DNA from: Oceanithermus profundus DSM 14977
GTDB lineage: Bacteria; Deinococcota; Deinococci; Deinococcales; Marinithermaceae
Direction of reading: 5' to 3'
Length of the DNA stretch: 64,000 nucleotides
NCBI RefSeq assembly: GCF_000183745.1
Contig: NC_014761.1
Coordinates: 1,550,001 to 1,614,000 of the forward strand
The position numbers were made by a program, and so were the translations under genes. The first letter of the stretch is position 1, and every line of letters begins with the position of its first letter. Below are positions 44,234 through 53,738 of the stretch, piece by piece. A model generated the notes under the pieces. It saw only the letters and a list, made by a program, of their open reading frames with translations, ran no database searches and was not told where the DNA came from.

Positions 44234-44860
44234 ATGTACATCGCCATCGCCGGAAACATCGGATCGGGCAAGTCCACGCTCACCAGGCTGCTGGCGGCGC
44301 GCTACCGGCTGCACCCGGTCTACGAGGCCGTGGAGGAGAACCCCTACCTCGCCGACTTCTACCTCGACATGGGGCGTTGGGCCTTCCACTCGCAGGTCTT
44401 CTTCCTGGCCAAGCGGCTCGACCAGCACCTGAGCGAGATCAACCCCCGCCGGCGGGTGGTGCAGGACCGCACCGTCTTCGAGGACGCCCACGTCTTCGCG
44501 CGCAACCTGCGGCAGCAGGGGCACTTCTCGGACCGCGACTGGGCCACCTACACCGCGCTCTTCCAGGGGGTGGCGCGGGCGCTCCGGCAGCCCGACCTGC
44601 TCATCTACATCCACGCCGGCGTAACGACGCTCAAGGCGCGCATCGCCAAGCGGGGACGCGACTACGAGCGCGCGATTCCCGAAGAATACCTGGCGGCGCT
44701 GAACCAGCTCTACGAGGAGTGGGTGGGCGGCCTCAAGGACGTGCCGGTCCTCACGCTGCCCGGCGACGAGCTGGACTTCGTGGAGAACCCCGAGGACCGC
44801 CGCTGGATCTACCAGCAGCTCGAGGTGCGCGGCCTCCAGCCCTTCGAGCTCTTCGAGTGA
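44234..44860 (+). CDS. Deoxynucleoside kinase (second of pair)
   Basis: 208 residues from ATG 44234, eight bases after its paralogue. P-loop G-N-I-G-S-G-K-S-T, E-E-N-P-Y, catalytic V-Q-D-R-T-V-F-E-D (D-R-x type) and lid R-I-A-K-R-G-R-D-Y-E-R. The pair shares the same opening (M-Y-I-A-I-x-G-x-I-G) and overall frame, so they are an old tandem duplication; by analogy with lactobacilli they may form heterodimers of dAK with dGK or dCK. Confidence 0.88.
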   Translation: MYIAIAGNIGSGKSTLTRLLAARYRLHPVYEAVEENPYLADFYLDMGRWAFHSQVFFLAKRLDQHLSEINPRRRVVQDRTVFEDAHVFARNLRQQGHFSDRDWATYTALFQGVARALRQPDLLIYIHAGVTTLKARIAKRGRDYERAIPEEYLAALNQLYEEWVGGLKDVPVLTLPGDELDFVENPEDRRWIYQQLEVRGLQPFELFE

Positions 44861-44864
44861 ACCC

Positions 44865-46298
44865 ATGACCCTTCGCGAACTCTTCGCCCCCTTCGGCCTC
44901 GCGGCTCCCGACGTGGAGGTGCGGGGGGTGACCCACGACTCGCGGCGGGTAGAGCCCGGCTTCGTCTACGTGGCCTTGCCGGGCCGGCGCTTCGACGGGC
45001 ACGCCTTCGTCGCGGACGCCGTGGCCCGGGGCGCCGTGGCCGTGGCGGGCGCGCGGGCGCTGAGCCCCGGGGTGCCCTACCTGCGCCTGCCCGAGACCGA
45101 GCTGCGGCCGGCGTTGGCGCGGCTGGCGGCGGAGTTCCACGGCCGCCCCTCCGAAAAGCTCTGGGTCGCGGGGGTCACGGGCACCGACGGCAAGACGACG
45201 ACCACCTTCCTGCTGCACCACCTGCTGGCCTCTAGCGGCCGGCGAACCGGGATGATCGGCACCGTCGGCTACGACGCCGGCGCGGGGCTCGCCTTCCCCG
45301 AAGGCCACTTCACCACCCCCGAGGCGCCGGAGGTGCAGGGGCTCTTGGCGCGGATGGTCGAAGGCGGCCTGACCCACGCGGTGCTCGAGGCCAGCTCCCA
45401 CGCCCTGGCCCAGCACCGGCTCGACGCCGTGGACTTCGACCTGGCCGTCTGGACCCACCTCAGCCCCGAACACCTCGACTTCCACGGCGACATGGAGGGC
45501 TACTTCCGCGCCAAGGCCCTGCTGGTCGAGCGGGCGCGGCTCGCGGTGCTCAACACCGCCTGCCCCTACGCCATGCGGCTGGTGCACCGGCCGCACCTGA
45601 GCTACGGCCCGGGGGGCGAATTCGAGCTGCTCGAGGTGCACGAGGAGGCCGCCGGGCTCGCCTTCGCCTTTGCGAGTCCCGAGGGCCGCTTCGAAACCCG
45701 GCTGCCAATGCTGGGGCGCTACAACGCCGAAAACGCCCTCGCGGCCCTGGCCGCCGCCTACACCGCGGGCGTGAGCCCGGAGCGCGCCGCGGCGGAGCTG
45801 CCGCGGTTCGCGGGGGTGCCGGGGCGGATGCAGATCGTGCGGACCGAACCCTTCCGGGTCGTGGTGGACTTCGCCCACACCCCGAAGGGCCTGGCCGCCA
45901 CGCTCTCCGCGCTCCGGCCGACCACCGAGGGGCGGCTCGTCGTCGTCGTCGGCTCCGCCGGCGAGCGCGACCCCGGCAAACGCGCGCCGCTGGGCCGCAC
46001 CGCGGTGGAGTTGGCTGACCTGGCCGTCTTCACCGAGGAGGACAGCCGCAGCGAACCGGTGGAGGAAATCCTGGCCGAGCTGGCCCGGGGGGCGGAGGAA
46101 GCCAGCGGGCGCGAAGGAAAAGACTACCTGCTCGAGCCCGACCGCGGCCGCGCCATCGCCCTGGCCTTCGAGCTCGCCCGCCCGGACGACACCGTCGTCC
46201 TGGCCGGCAAGGGGCACGAACGCACGCTGGAGCGCGAGAACGAGACCCTCCCCTGGAACGAGGCCGCCCTGGCGCGGAAATTACTTGGGCTGGAATAG
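44865..46298 (+). CDS. murE: UDP-MurNAc-tripeptide ligase (MurE)
   Basis: 477 residues, four bases after the second kinase. Adds the third stem-peptide residue of peptidoglycan. ATP loop G-V-T-G-T-D-G-K-T-T-T-T near residue 104; carbamylated-lysine region F-R-A-K-A-L-L near 222; C-terminal domain complete. The meso-diaminopimelate motif D-N-P-R is replaced by E-D-S-R-S-E-P, which fits the L-ornithine wall known in Thermaceae. The last 177 bases plus 107 bases of flank recur at 49199-49482. Confidence 0.94.
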   Translation: MTLRELFAPFGLAAPDVEVRGVTHDSRRVEPGFVYVALPGRRFDGHAFVADAVARGAVAVAGARALSPGVPYLRLPETELRPALARLAAEFHGRPSEKLWVAGVTGTDGKTTTTFLLHHLLASSGRRTGMIGTVGYDAGAGLAFPEGHFTTPEAPEVQGLLARMVEGGLTHAVLEASSHALAQHRLDAVDFDLAVWTHLSPEHLDFHGDMEGYFRAKALLVERARLAVLNTACPYAMRLVHRPHLSYGPGGEFELLEVHEEAAGLAFAFASPEGRFETRLPMLGRYNAENALAALAAAYTAGVSPERAAAELPRFAGVPGRMQIVRTEPFRVVVDFAHTPKGLAATLSALRPTTEGRLVVVVGSAGERDPGKRAPLGRTAVELADLAVFTEEDSRSEPVEEILAELARGAEEASGREGKDYLLEPDRGRAIALAFELARPDDTVVLAGKGHERTLERENETLPWNEAALARKLLGLE

Positions 46299-46405
46299 AG
46301 GGGTGTGGGGTGTAGTTGGTAGGAAGTAGGCCGGCCATGCACCGGCGACCGACTTTTGACCGTTGTATCACCAACAACCCCCGCCCCGGCCCTTCCCGAG
46401 GGGAG
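46122..46405 (+). repeat. Direct repeat, left copy (murE 3' end plus flank)
   Basis: 284 bases that align without gaps to 49199-49482. By my count 17 of 177 coding positions differ, mostly at third codon positions, while the 107 bases after the stop differ at only about five positions. The two copies bracket the low-GC cassette region. Confidence 0.85.
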
Positions 46406-46462
46406 AAAGCAAATATCATCCATCGTTGACGCTTTTGAAAAACTGGTCACGGCTTGGTGACA

Positions 46463-46645
46463 CGGTCTGGATCCCAGGTCGCGCGGCTTCGCCGCTTGCC
46501 TGGGATGACGAGGTGGCAGTTAAGCTGCAAGTGGATTTTGTTCAGCCATTTTTCGTCATTCCAGCCAAGCAGGCCAGAGGCCTGCGCGAGCTGGACCTGC
46601 CCCCGCGAAAGCGGGGGATCCAGAGCCTAAAGCATGGTGAGCGCT
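46463..46645. repeat. Second flanking repeat, left copy
   Basis: About 183 bases closely matching 49769-49953. Internal palindromes include GGATCCCAGG ... CCTGGGATGA and CCCCCGCGAAAGCGGGGG. Non-coding. The stretch 46406-46462 between the two left repeats shows nothing recognisable. Confidence 0.75.
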
Positions 46646-46849
46646 TTGACACTCTGGCCGACCGGTGCTGCAAGCACCATACTATTGGCAAGGGTAAGCG
46701 TCCAAACGGAGAGGATGCAGTTCCGAACGGTCAACAAGCGAACAGGCCAAAGGCAGACTTAGCTTAGAAGCATAAGCGGCACGCGAAAAGTGCTTTTGAG
46801 TTGTAAAGTGTAAGCTGACTTTTTATGCGTAACTTGCTCGCCAGCACTC

Positions 46850-46897
46850 GCTTCGCTCGCTTGGCTCGCAAGCCGCTGACGCCGTTGTTGGGTTGCC
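46850..46897 (+). other. Candidate attC right half preceding cassette 1
   Basis: Core GTTGGGT (46887-46893) fits the integron consensus GTTRRRY, preceded by AAGCCGCTGAC. The matching left half is not clear upstream; GTAAGCTGAC occurs at 46810-46819. From 46646 to 46850 there is no gene. Confidence 0.4.
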
Positions 46898-46945
46898 GAT
46901 TAGCTTTGGCGGAGTGAAGCGTACATTTTTGAAAAAAGACCAGCG

Positions 46946-47406
46946 ATGGGTCCAGCTGAGATTAACCTTTCGGATGAGCAAATAACAAATGGTCTCCAAC
47001 TTGCGTTAGAACAAGCAAGAAAGGCGAAGCGTCTAAAACGTATTCGGTAGATGCTGTTATCATGGATGTAATCCGGATTGGCATTGCGCAGGCCTACAAC
47101 CTGGTGATACCAAGAAATGATCCAACTGCACATGCTGAAATCGAGGTAATACGCAAAGCAGGAAAGTATTCGCGAAAACACGAACACCAAAGCGTGCTTT
47201 ATGTAACTGTAGAGCCGTGCCTCATGTGCATGGGGACAATAATAGCGGCGGATATTACAGCGATCGTATGGGGAGTGAATGACAGGTATGGTGGTGCAGC
47301 AAGATTTGTGCTGGAAAGATATGAAAAGGAAAACATGAAAAAAGTGCTGGCAATTCCCGAACCGCGAGTGGAGAATACAAAGGAAATAGGAGAGATGATG
47401 AAATAG
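46946..47406 (+). pseudogene. Frameshifted nucleoside/CMP-dCMP deaminase, cassette 1
   Basis: A low-GC gene split by one frameshift. Frame one (46946-47050) reads M-G-P-A-E-I-N-L-S-D-E-Q ... L-E-Q-A-R-K then stops. A -1 shift near 47020 restores S-K-T-Y-S-V-D-A-V-I-M-D and continues to 47406. The second part holds both zinc motifs of the cytidine/deoxycytidylate deaminase superfamily, H-A-E and P-C-L-M-C, like guanine or tRNA-adenosine deaminases. The shift falls at AAGAAAGG, so a programmed slip cannot be excluded but decay is simpler. About 155 codons if repaired. 47407-47517 is an untranslated tail of the cassette. Confidence 0.75.
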
Positions 47407-47517
47407 TGGGAACGCAGACGAAGATATACGGAAGAGAACTGGGTTTGACGAATTGGCATTTACGGCAGACATACGGGAACGAAATCATATAAATACTGCT
47501 TGAATTGGAAGATGGCA

Positions 47518-47647
47518 ACCCAACCCTGTGTGCAGCGGACAGCGGCTTACGCCGCTCCCAGAATCGGCGCAATTTTGCCAACGCTGGTGCTACAATGTCA
47601 GTGTGGGTTGTGCAAACCCGCCACTGCCGCCTACGCTCACGTTAGCC
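47518..47647 (+). other. Candidate attC site, end of cassette 1
   Basis: 130 bases from ACCCAAC (47518-47524) to GTTAGCC (47641-47647). The left end GGCAACCCAAC (47514-47524) is the exact complement of cassette 1's own start GTTGGGTTGCC (46887-46897), as expected for an excisable cassette. Inner arms CGG-a-CAG / CTGCCG pair with one extra base. Longest and weakest-paired of the clear sites. Confidence 0.65.
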
Positions 47648-47724
47648 CGCTTGTTCATCCCGTACAGCTGTGTGGTAAGAAAGACAAACAAATACAGCCT
47701 TTTGGAAGGGAAGGAATCGTCAAC

Positions 47725-48183
47725 TTGATACAGTATGACCCCGACTGCTTCATTTGCCGCAAACATCGAAAAGAAATACATATTCCCGGCGGGGCAATCT
47801 ACGAAGATGACCTGGTTTACATAGGACATGCTCAAATCCGCGAAGGGCAAGCCACAGCTTATCTGGGTTATCTTATGGTTGAACCAAAGCGGCATGTTCC
47901 AGGAGTGGCAGAATTAACAGATGTAGAAGCCCAGGCGATAGGTTTGATGGTGGCACGCCTAAGCAAAGTGCTCAAAGCCAGCGAAAAAGCAGAGCATGTT
48001 TATGTATTTGTGCTGGGAGATTTTGTACACCATCTTCACGTTCATGTAGTACCGCGTTATCCTGGTGCGCCACGTGAATATTGGGGTATCCACGTGGACG
48101 AGTGGCCAGGCGCACCTCGTGGTGGCGCAGAAGAGATAGACGCATTATGTATGCGTCTGCGCGAGAAACTGAAAAATGAGTAA
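47725..48183 (+). CDS. HIT-family hydrolase, cassette 2
   Basis: 152 residues from TTG 47725, with GGAAGGGAAGG upstream; a reading from 47500 would pass through the attC and is rejected. The active site H-H-L-H-V-H-V-V-P-R is the histidine-triad motif, and the N-terminal C-F-I-C with a later H supplies a zinc pair as in many HIT nucleotide hydrolases. Substrate likely a nucleotide adduct such as Ap4A or AMP-lysine, unproven. Codon usage is far more AT-rich than the chromosome, and it is the only intact gene of cassette 2 (47642-48346). Confidence 0.85.
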   Translation: MIQYDPDCFICRKHRKEIHIPGGAIYEDDLVYIGHAQIREGQATAYLGYLMVEPKRHVPGVAELTDVEAQAIGLMVARLSKVLKASEKAEHVYVFVLGDFVHHLHVHVVPRYPGAPREYWGIHVDEWPGAPRGGAEEIDALCMRLREKLKNE

Positions 48184-48225
48184 TCTCTTTGAGATGGCAG
48201 TATGATGAACCTTAAAGGCAGAGCG

Positions 48226-48352
48226 GGCTAACCCCGCGTAAAGCTGACACGCCTTCGGCTCAGGGTATGCGGCGCGTTTTTCGTGTACATTTTTTCGTGT
48301 AAAATCGGGTTGCGTTTGCAAACACGGCGGTCAGCTTACGCCCTCGTTAGCC
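48226..48352 (+). other. attC site, end of cassette 2
   Basis: 127 bases with full attC anatomy: R'' GGCTAAC (48226-48232), 5-base spacer, L'' GTAAAGCTGAC (48238-48248), loop, L' GTCAGCTTAC (48330-48339), 6-base spacer, R' GTTAGCC (48346-48352). L'' equals the complement of L' plus one extra A, the extrahelical base typical of attC. The left end AGCGGGCTAAC also complements cassette 2's start GTTAGCCCGCT. Confidence 0.82.
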
Positions 48353-48393
48353 TGCCAGATAAGAGGTATGTAGATTGAGCCAAAGGAGAAAAC

Positions 48394-48795
48394 ATGCAAT
48401 TTAGGTACGATTTTACGCGTTTGCTGGTGACGAATTTTCGGGAGTGCTTCCTCTTCTATCGAGATGTGATGGGGTTCACGCCGACATTTGGGACAGAGAA
48501 TGACACTTACGCCGATTTTTCTACGGGAACAGTCAATATTGCTTTGTTTGACAAAAGGGAAATGGCGGCAACAGTCGGAGCGGAAAAACTGCCGGAGAGA
48601 GTGGAAAGTAAGGATAGTGTGTGTCTGATATTTGGTGTAGCGAGCGTGGACGAAACCAGTGAGTATTTGCGTTTGAAGGGCGTGAGAATGGTTGTAGAAC
48701 CAACAGATCATCCGGACTGGGGTATTCGCACAGCGCATTTCCGCGATCCGGACGGGAATTTGATAGAAATCAATCAACCGATAGAGCAAGTGTGA
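48394..48795 (+). CDS. VOC-superfamily (glyoxalase/bleomycin-resistance-like) protein, cassette 3
   Basis: 133 residues with an AAAGGAG ribosome site. Two beta-alpha-beta-beta-beta modules are visible: F-Y-R-D-V-M-G-F-T-P-T-F near residue 21 and the C-terminal H-F-R-D-P-D-G-N-L-I-E-I-N-Q. The terminal E and an H are possible metal ligands. Could be a dioxygenase-like, glyoxalase-like or antibiotic-binding protein; such genes are frequent integron cargo. Low GC, 41 bases after the attC core, so it is the first gene of cassette 3. Confidence 0.85.
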   Translation: MQFRYDFTRLLVTNFRECFLFYRDVMGFTPTFGTENDTYADFSTGTVNIALFDKREMAATVGAEKLPERVESKDSVCLIFGVASVDETSEYLRLKGVRMVVEPTDHPDWGIRTAHFRDPDGNLIEINQPIEQV

Positions 48796-48796
48796 G

Positions 48797-49050
48797 ATGG
48801 GTGGCCCTGGCACTCGTCTGAAGCGACCGCGCTATGAAATGCCGGATATATTCGTGATGCGCTGGTTGAGCGCAGGCTGATGGAAGCTTATCGTAGCCGC
48901 CCGCCGTACCAGCAGAATGATTATATTGGATGGATAACCAGAGCGAAGCGGACGGAGACGAGAGAAAAGCGATTTGCGCAGATGCTGGAAGAGTTAGAGC
49001 AGGGTGATAAGTATATGAAGATGGCTTGTCGCCCTAAGCGATATGGTTGA
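48797..49050 (+). pseudogene. Frameshifted YdeI/OmdA-family gene, cassette 3
   Basis: Starts two bases after the VOC stop. Reads M-G-G-P-G-T-R-L-K-R-P-R-Y-E-M-P-D, then a one-base deletion near 48856 shifts the frame; the other frame continues I-R-D-A-L-V-E-R-R-L-M-E-A-Y-R-S-R-P-P-Y-Q-Q-N-D-Y, then K-R-F-A-Q-M-L-E-E-L-E-Q-G-D-K-Y-M-K-M to the stop at 49050. This matches the C-terminal module of YdeI/OmpD-associated proteins (PF13376-like). Length 254 bases, one short of 85 codons. Confidence 0.7.
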
Positions 49051-49074
49051 AGGGGTATGTGTTTTGTGTGAGCA

Positions 49075-49145
49075 GTTGACAGACAAACCCTGCATTCACC
49101 CGACCCGCTTACGGCGGTGGTAAGCGGCGCGATTTGGGCCAATTT
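49075..49145 (+). other. Possible degenerate attC remnant
   Basis: ACAAACCCTGC, the hairpin CCGCTTAC-ggcggtg-GTAAGCGG and GGCGCGATTTGGGCCAA recall the left half of the 47518 site (ACCCAACCCTG, CGGCTTACGCCG, GGCGCAATTTTGCCAA). It lacks the GGCAGGCTAAC end expected for cassette 3. Confidence 0.35.
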
Positions 49146-49175
49146 GGGGGCTTTTCAAAGTCTGTCGGGCTGGGG

Positions 49176-49375
49176 AATCCGGCGGGCGTGAGGGGTAAGA
49201 CTATCTGCTCGAGCCCGATCGCGCGCGCGCCATCGCCCTGGCCTTCGAGCTCGCCCGCCCGGGCGACACCGTCGTCCTGGCCGGCAAGGGGCACGAACGC
49301 ACATTGGAACGAGCCAGCGAAACCCTACCCTGGGACGAAGTCGCCCTGGCGCGGAAATTACTTGGGCTGGAATAG
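49176..49375 (+). pseudogene. murE: Duplicated murE 3'-end fragment
   Basis: Encodes D-Y-L-L-E-P-D-R-A-R-A-I-A-L-A-F ... A-L-A-R-K-L-L-G-L-E then TAG, matching the end of the intact murE with a handful of conservative changes. An in-frame TAA just upstream (where intact murE has AAA) closes it. No start, no promoter. Right copy of the direct repeat that brackets the cassette region. Confidence 0.85.
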
Positions 49376-49482
49376 AGGGGTGTGGGGTGTAGTTGGTAGG
49401 AAGTAGGCCGGCCATGCACCGGCGACCGACTTTTGGCCGTTGTATCACCAACAACCCCCACCCCGGCCCTCCCCAAGGGGAG
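49199..49482 (+). repeat. Direct repeat, right copy
   Basis: Collinear with 46122-46405. A partial third copy of its non-coding part (GGCCGGCCATGCACC ... ACCAACAACCCCCACCCC) occurs at 50045-50136. Confidence 0.85.
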
Positions 49483-50580
49483 GGAGGTTCGTTTTCGCGG
49501 CGACTAAATCGTGGAGTTCGGGCGCGGCACGGGCCCCGGATCAGGTCCGGGGCAGGCCCGGCTCGCGCGGCCGCAATGGACGCTTGGCCGGGGACGCGAA
49601 CCACTTTTTCTTTTCCGCAACCAAAGCCGTATCCCCGGACGACCGAGGCTTGAAGCCGAGGGAGATCCGGGGTCAATGCTGAGCGGTAAGCCGAAATTAG
49701 GTTGATACCAACGAGTCGCCATCTATTCGCCAGAATGCTGACGCAACCTCAATCGCGGGTCGGTGACCCGGTCTGGATCCCAGGTCGCGCGGCTTCGCCG
49801 CTTGCCTGGGATGACGAGTTGGCAGTTGGGCTACAAGTGGATTTTATTCAGCCATTTTTTCGTCATTCCAGCCAAGCAGGTCGTAGACCTGCGCGAGCTG
49901 GACCTGCCCCCGCGAAAGCGGGGGGATCCAAAGCTTAAAGCATGGTGAACGCTACGGTTTGTTTGATGGCCGACTTTAAAGCCTCCCCCTTGGGGGAGAT
50001 GGCGGCGTAGCCGCCAGAGGGGGGTTGTTTGCTGGAATGCCGGATGTGGGGTGTGGGCCGGCCATGCACCAGCGACCAGCTTTTGGCCCAAGCATCACCA
50101 ACAACCCCCACCCCAACCCTCCCCCAGGGGAGGGAGCATTGCTTTTCGGTGACCGAATCGTGGGGTTCAGGCGCGGCATGGACCCCCGGATCAGGTCCGG
50201 GGCAGGCCCGGCTCGAGCGGGTCAACGGCCCGCTTGTCCGGAACGACGGGGGCGTCTTTTCTGCCCTCTCTTTTTCTTCGTCACCCCGGACGAGCGGAGC
50301 GAGATCCGGGGCTTGTCCTGAACTTGATTCAGGGTCTCGCGGGTGCTAGACAAACTCCGTCACCCTGGACGTGCAAGGCGGGACCGGGCCTGCCCCTGCG
50401 AAAGCAGGGGTCCATGCCGGACGCAAAGCCGAACTTCGGACGCCGTTGGTTGGCCCGCCACAAGCCGGGCAGGAACCCGGGTCCGCCCCCTACGGCGCTT
50501 GCGCACCGCGTGCTGCGCACCAGCCTCCGCCGGGGCCGCCAGACCGGCCCGGTACCGGGGATCACGTTCCCGGTGCGAAC
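49483..50580. repeat. Non-coding repeat field downstream of the cassette island
   Basis: No credible gene in about 1.1 kb. Contents: CCGGATCAGGTCCGG palindromes at about 49535 and 50185, second flanking repeat right copy 49769-49953, the AGCCGCCAGAGGGGGG block near 50010, partial repeat 50045-50136, and GTCACCCCGGAC ... ATCCGGGG near 50280-50310, matching 28025-28060. Short frames here are chance or shadow readings. Confidence 0.7.
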
Positions 50581-50600
50581 CTCCCGGGCTAAACTAAGGC

Positions 50601-51032
50601 ATGGAGCGTTTCCCGACCAGCCTGCTCGAACGCATCGAGGCGTCGATCTACCTGGCCGCGGGCTACATCCTCTCGCTCGCCGCCGCGGCGCTCCTGGGCT
50701 TCGCGGTCTGGGAGGCGATCGGGCTGTTCTCCAGTCAAAACCTGGCCGGGGCCATCGTGCGGCTCTTGGACCGGGTGCTGCTGGCGTTGATGATCGCCGA
50801 GATCATCTACACCGTCGCCCGTTTCTCACGCGAAGGCCACCTCGAGGCCGAGCCCTTCCTGGTCGTGGGCGTGATCGCCGCGGTGCGGCGGATGCTGGTG
50901 ATCACCGCCGAGAGCACCGTGGAAATGAGCCTCGACAGCGCCCACTTCCTCGCGGTTCTGGCCGAGCTGGGGCTGCTGTCGCTGGCCATCGTCTGCTTCG
51001 CCTTCGCCATCTTCCTAATTCGGCGGCGGTAG
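50601..51032 (+). CDS. PsiE-domain membrane protein (first of pair)
   Basis: 143 residues, four predicted spans. The block V-G-V-I-A-A-V-R-R-M-L-V-I-T-A-E between spans 3 and 4 is the PsiE (PF06146) signature. Family members are named for phosphate starvation in E. coli, but their biochemistry is unknown. TAAACT (50590-50595) ends five bases before the ATG. First clean gene after the repeat field. Confidence 0.85.
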   Translation: MERFPTSLLERIEASIYLAAGYILSLAAAALLGFAVWEAIGLFSSQNLAGAIVRLLDRVLLALMIAEIIYTVARFSREGHLEAEPFLVVGVIAAVRRMLVITAESTVEMSLDSAHFLAVLAELGLLSLAIVCFAFAIFLIRRR

Positions 51033-51041
51033 ACTGGGGTC

Positions 51042-53366
<2,325 letters not shown>

Positions 53367-53371
53367 AGCGC

Positions 53372-53392
53372 GGGGGCGGCCGTGCCGCCCCC
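53372..53392. terminator. Terminator between convergent DUF192 and FmdB-like genes
   Basis: 9-bp stem GGGGGCGGC - CGT - GCCGCCCCC, six bases after the DUF192 stop. Symmetric, so it can serve both directions; T tract weak. Confidence 0.6.
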
Positions 53393-53412
53393 GTTGACCC
53401 TCCGCCGTCCGC

Positions 53413-53664
53413 TCAGTCCGCGGCGGCGCTTTTCGCAGCCTTCTCGGAACCGCCTTCGGACTTCTTCTTCCCGGCCTGCGAGCCGGAGCTGCGGGAATCC
53501 TTCACGTACCAGCCGGAACCCTTGAAGATCACGCCCACCGGCTGGATCACACGCTTTACCGGCTCGCCCGTCTCCGGGTGATGGGTCAGCGGGTCGTCGT
53601 GGATGCTCTGCTCCACTTCGAAGTACTCGCCGCTTTCCAGTCCTTTGTACACGTAAGTCGGCAT
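53413..53664 (-). CDS. FmdB-family small protein lacking zinc cysteines
   Basis: 83 residues from ATG 53664 with GGAGGAACG upstream; the M-P-T-Y-V-Y start is the FmdB start. The fold pattern (M-P-T-Y-x-Y ... F-E-V-E-Q-S ... G-E-P-V-K-R-V-I ... F-K-G-S-G-W-Y-V-K-D) is intact, but there is not one cysteine, where typical members have two C-x-x-C pairs. The basic, Ser/Lys-rich tail is disordered. Likely a zinc-free offshoot; function unknown. Confidence 0.8.
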   Translation of the reverse strand: MPTYVYKGLESGEYFEVEQSIHDDPLTHHPETGEPVKRVIQPVGVIFKGSGWYVKDSRSSGSQAGKKKSEGGSEKAAKSAAAD

Positions 53665-53683
53665 CGTTCCTCCGCTGGGCATT

Positions 53684-53710
53684 TTGACACTCATGGCGCT
53701 CAAGTGTCAA
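53684..53710. promoter_or_regulatory. Inverted repeat in the fmdB / cyclo-ligase divergent gap
   Basis: TTGACACT (53684-53691) and AGTGTCAA (53703-53710), 11 bases apart. It may supply -35-like TTGACA sequences in both directions or act as an operator for both divergent genes. Confidence 0.35.
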
Positions 53711-53738
53711 GACCGCGGCGGGCGTTAGACTAATCCGC

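Noticed and set aside
47500-47724. N-terminal extension of the HIT protein
   Set aside because: It would translate the attC site and gives no family similarity; TTG 47725 with GGAAGG upstream fits better.
46300-50580. CRISPR array or insertion sequence
   Set aside because: Repeats are few, unequal and not regularly spaced; no transposase, terminal inverted repeats or cas genes are present.
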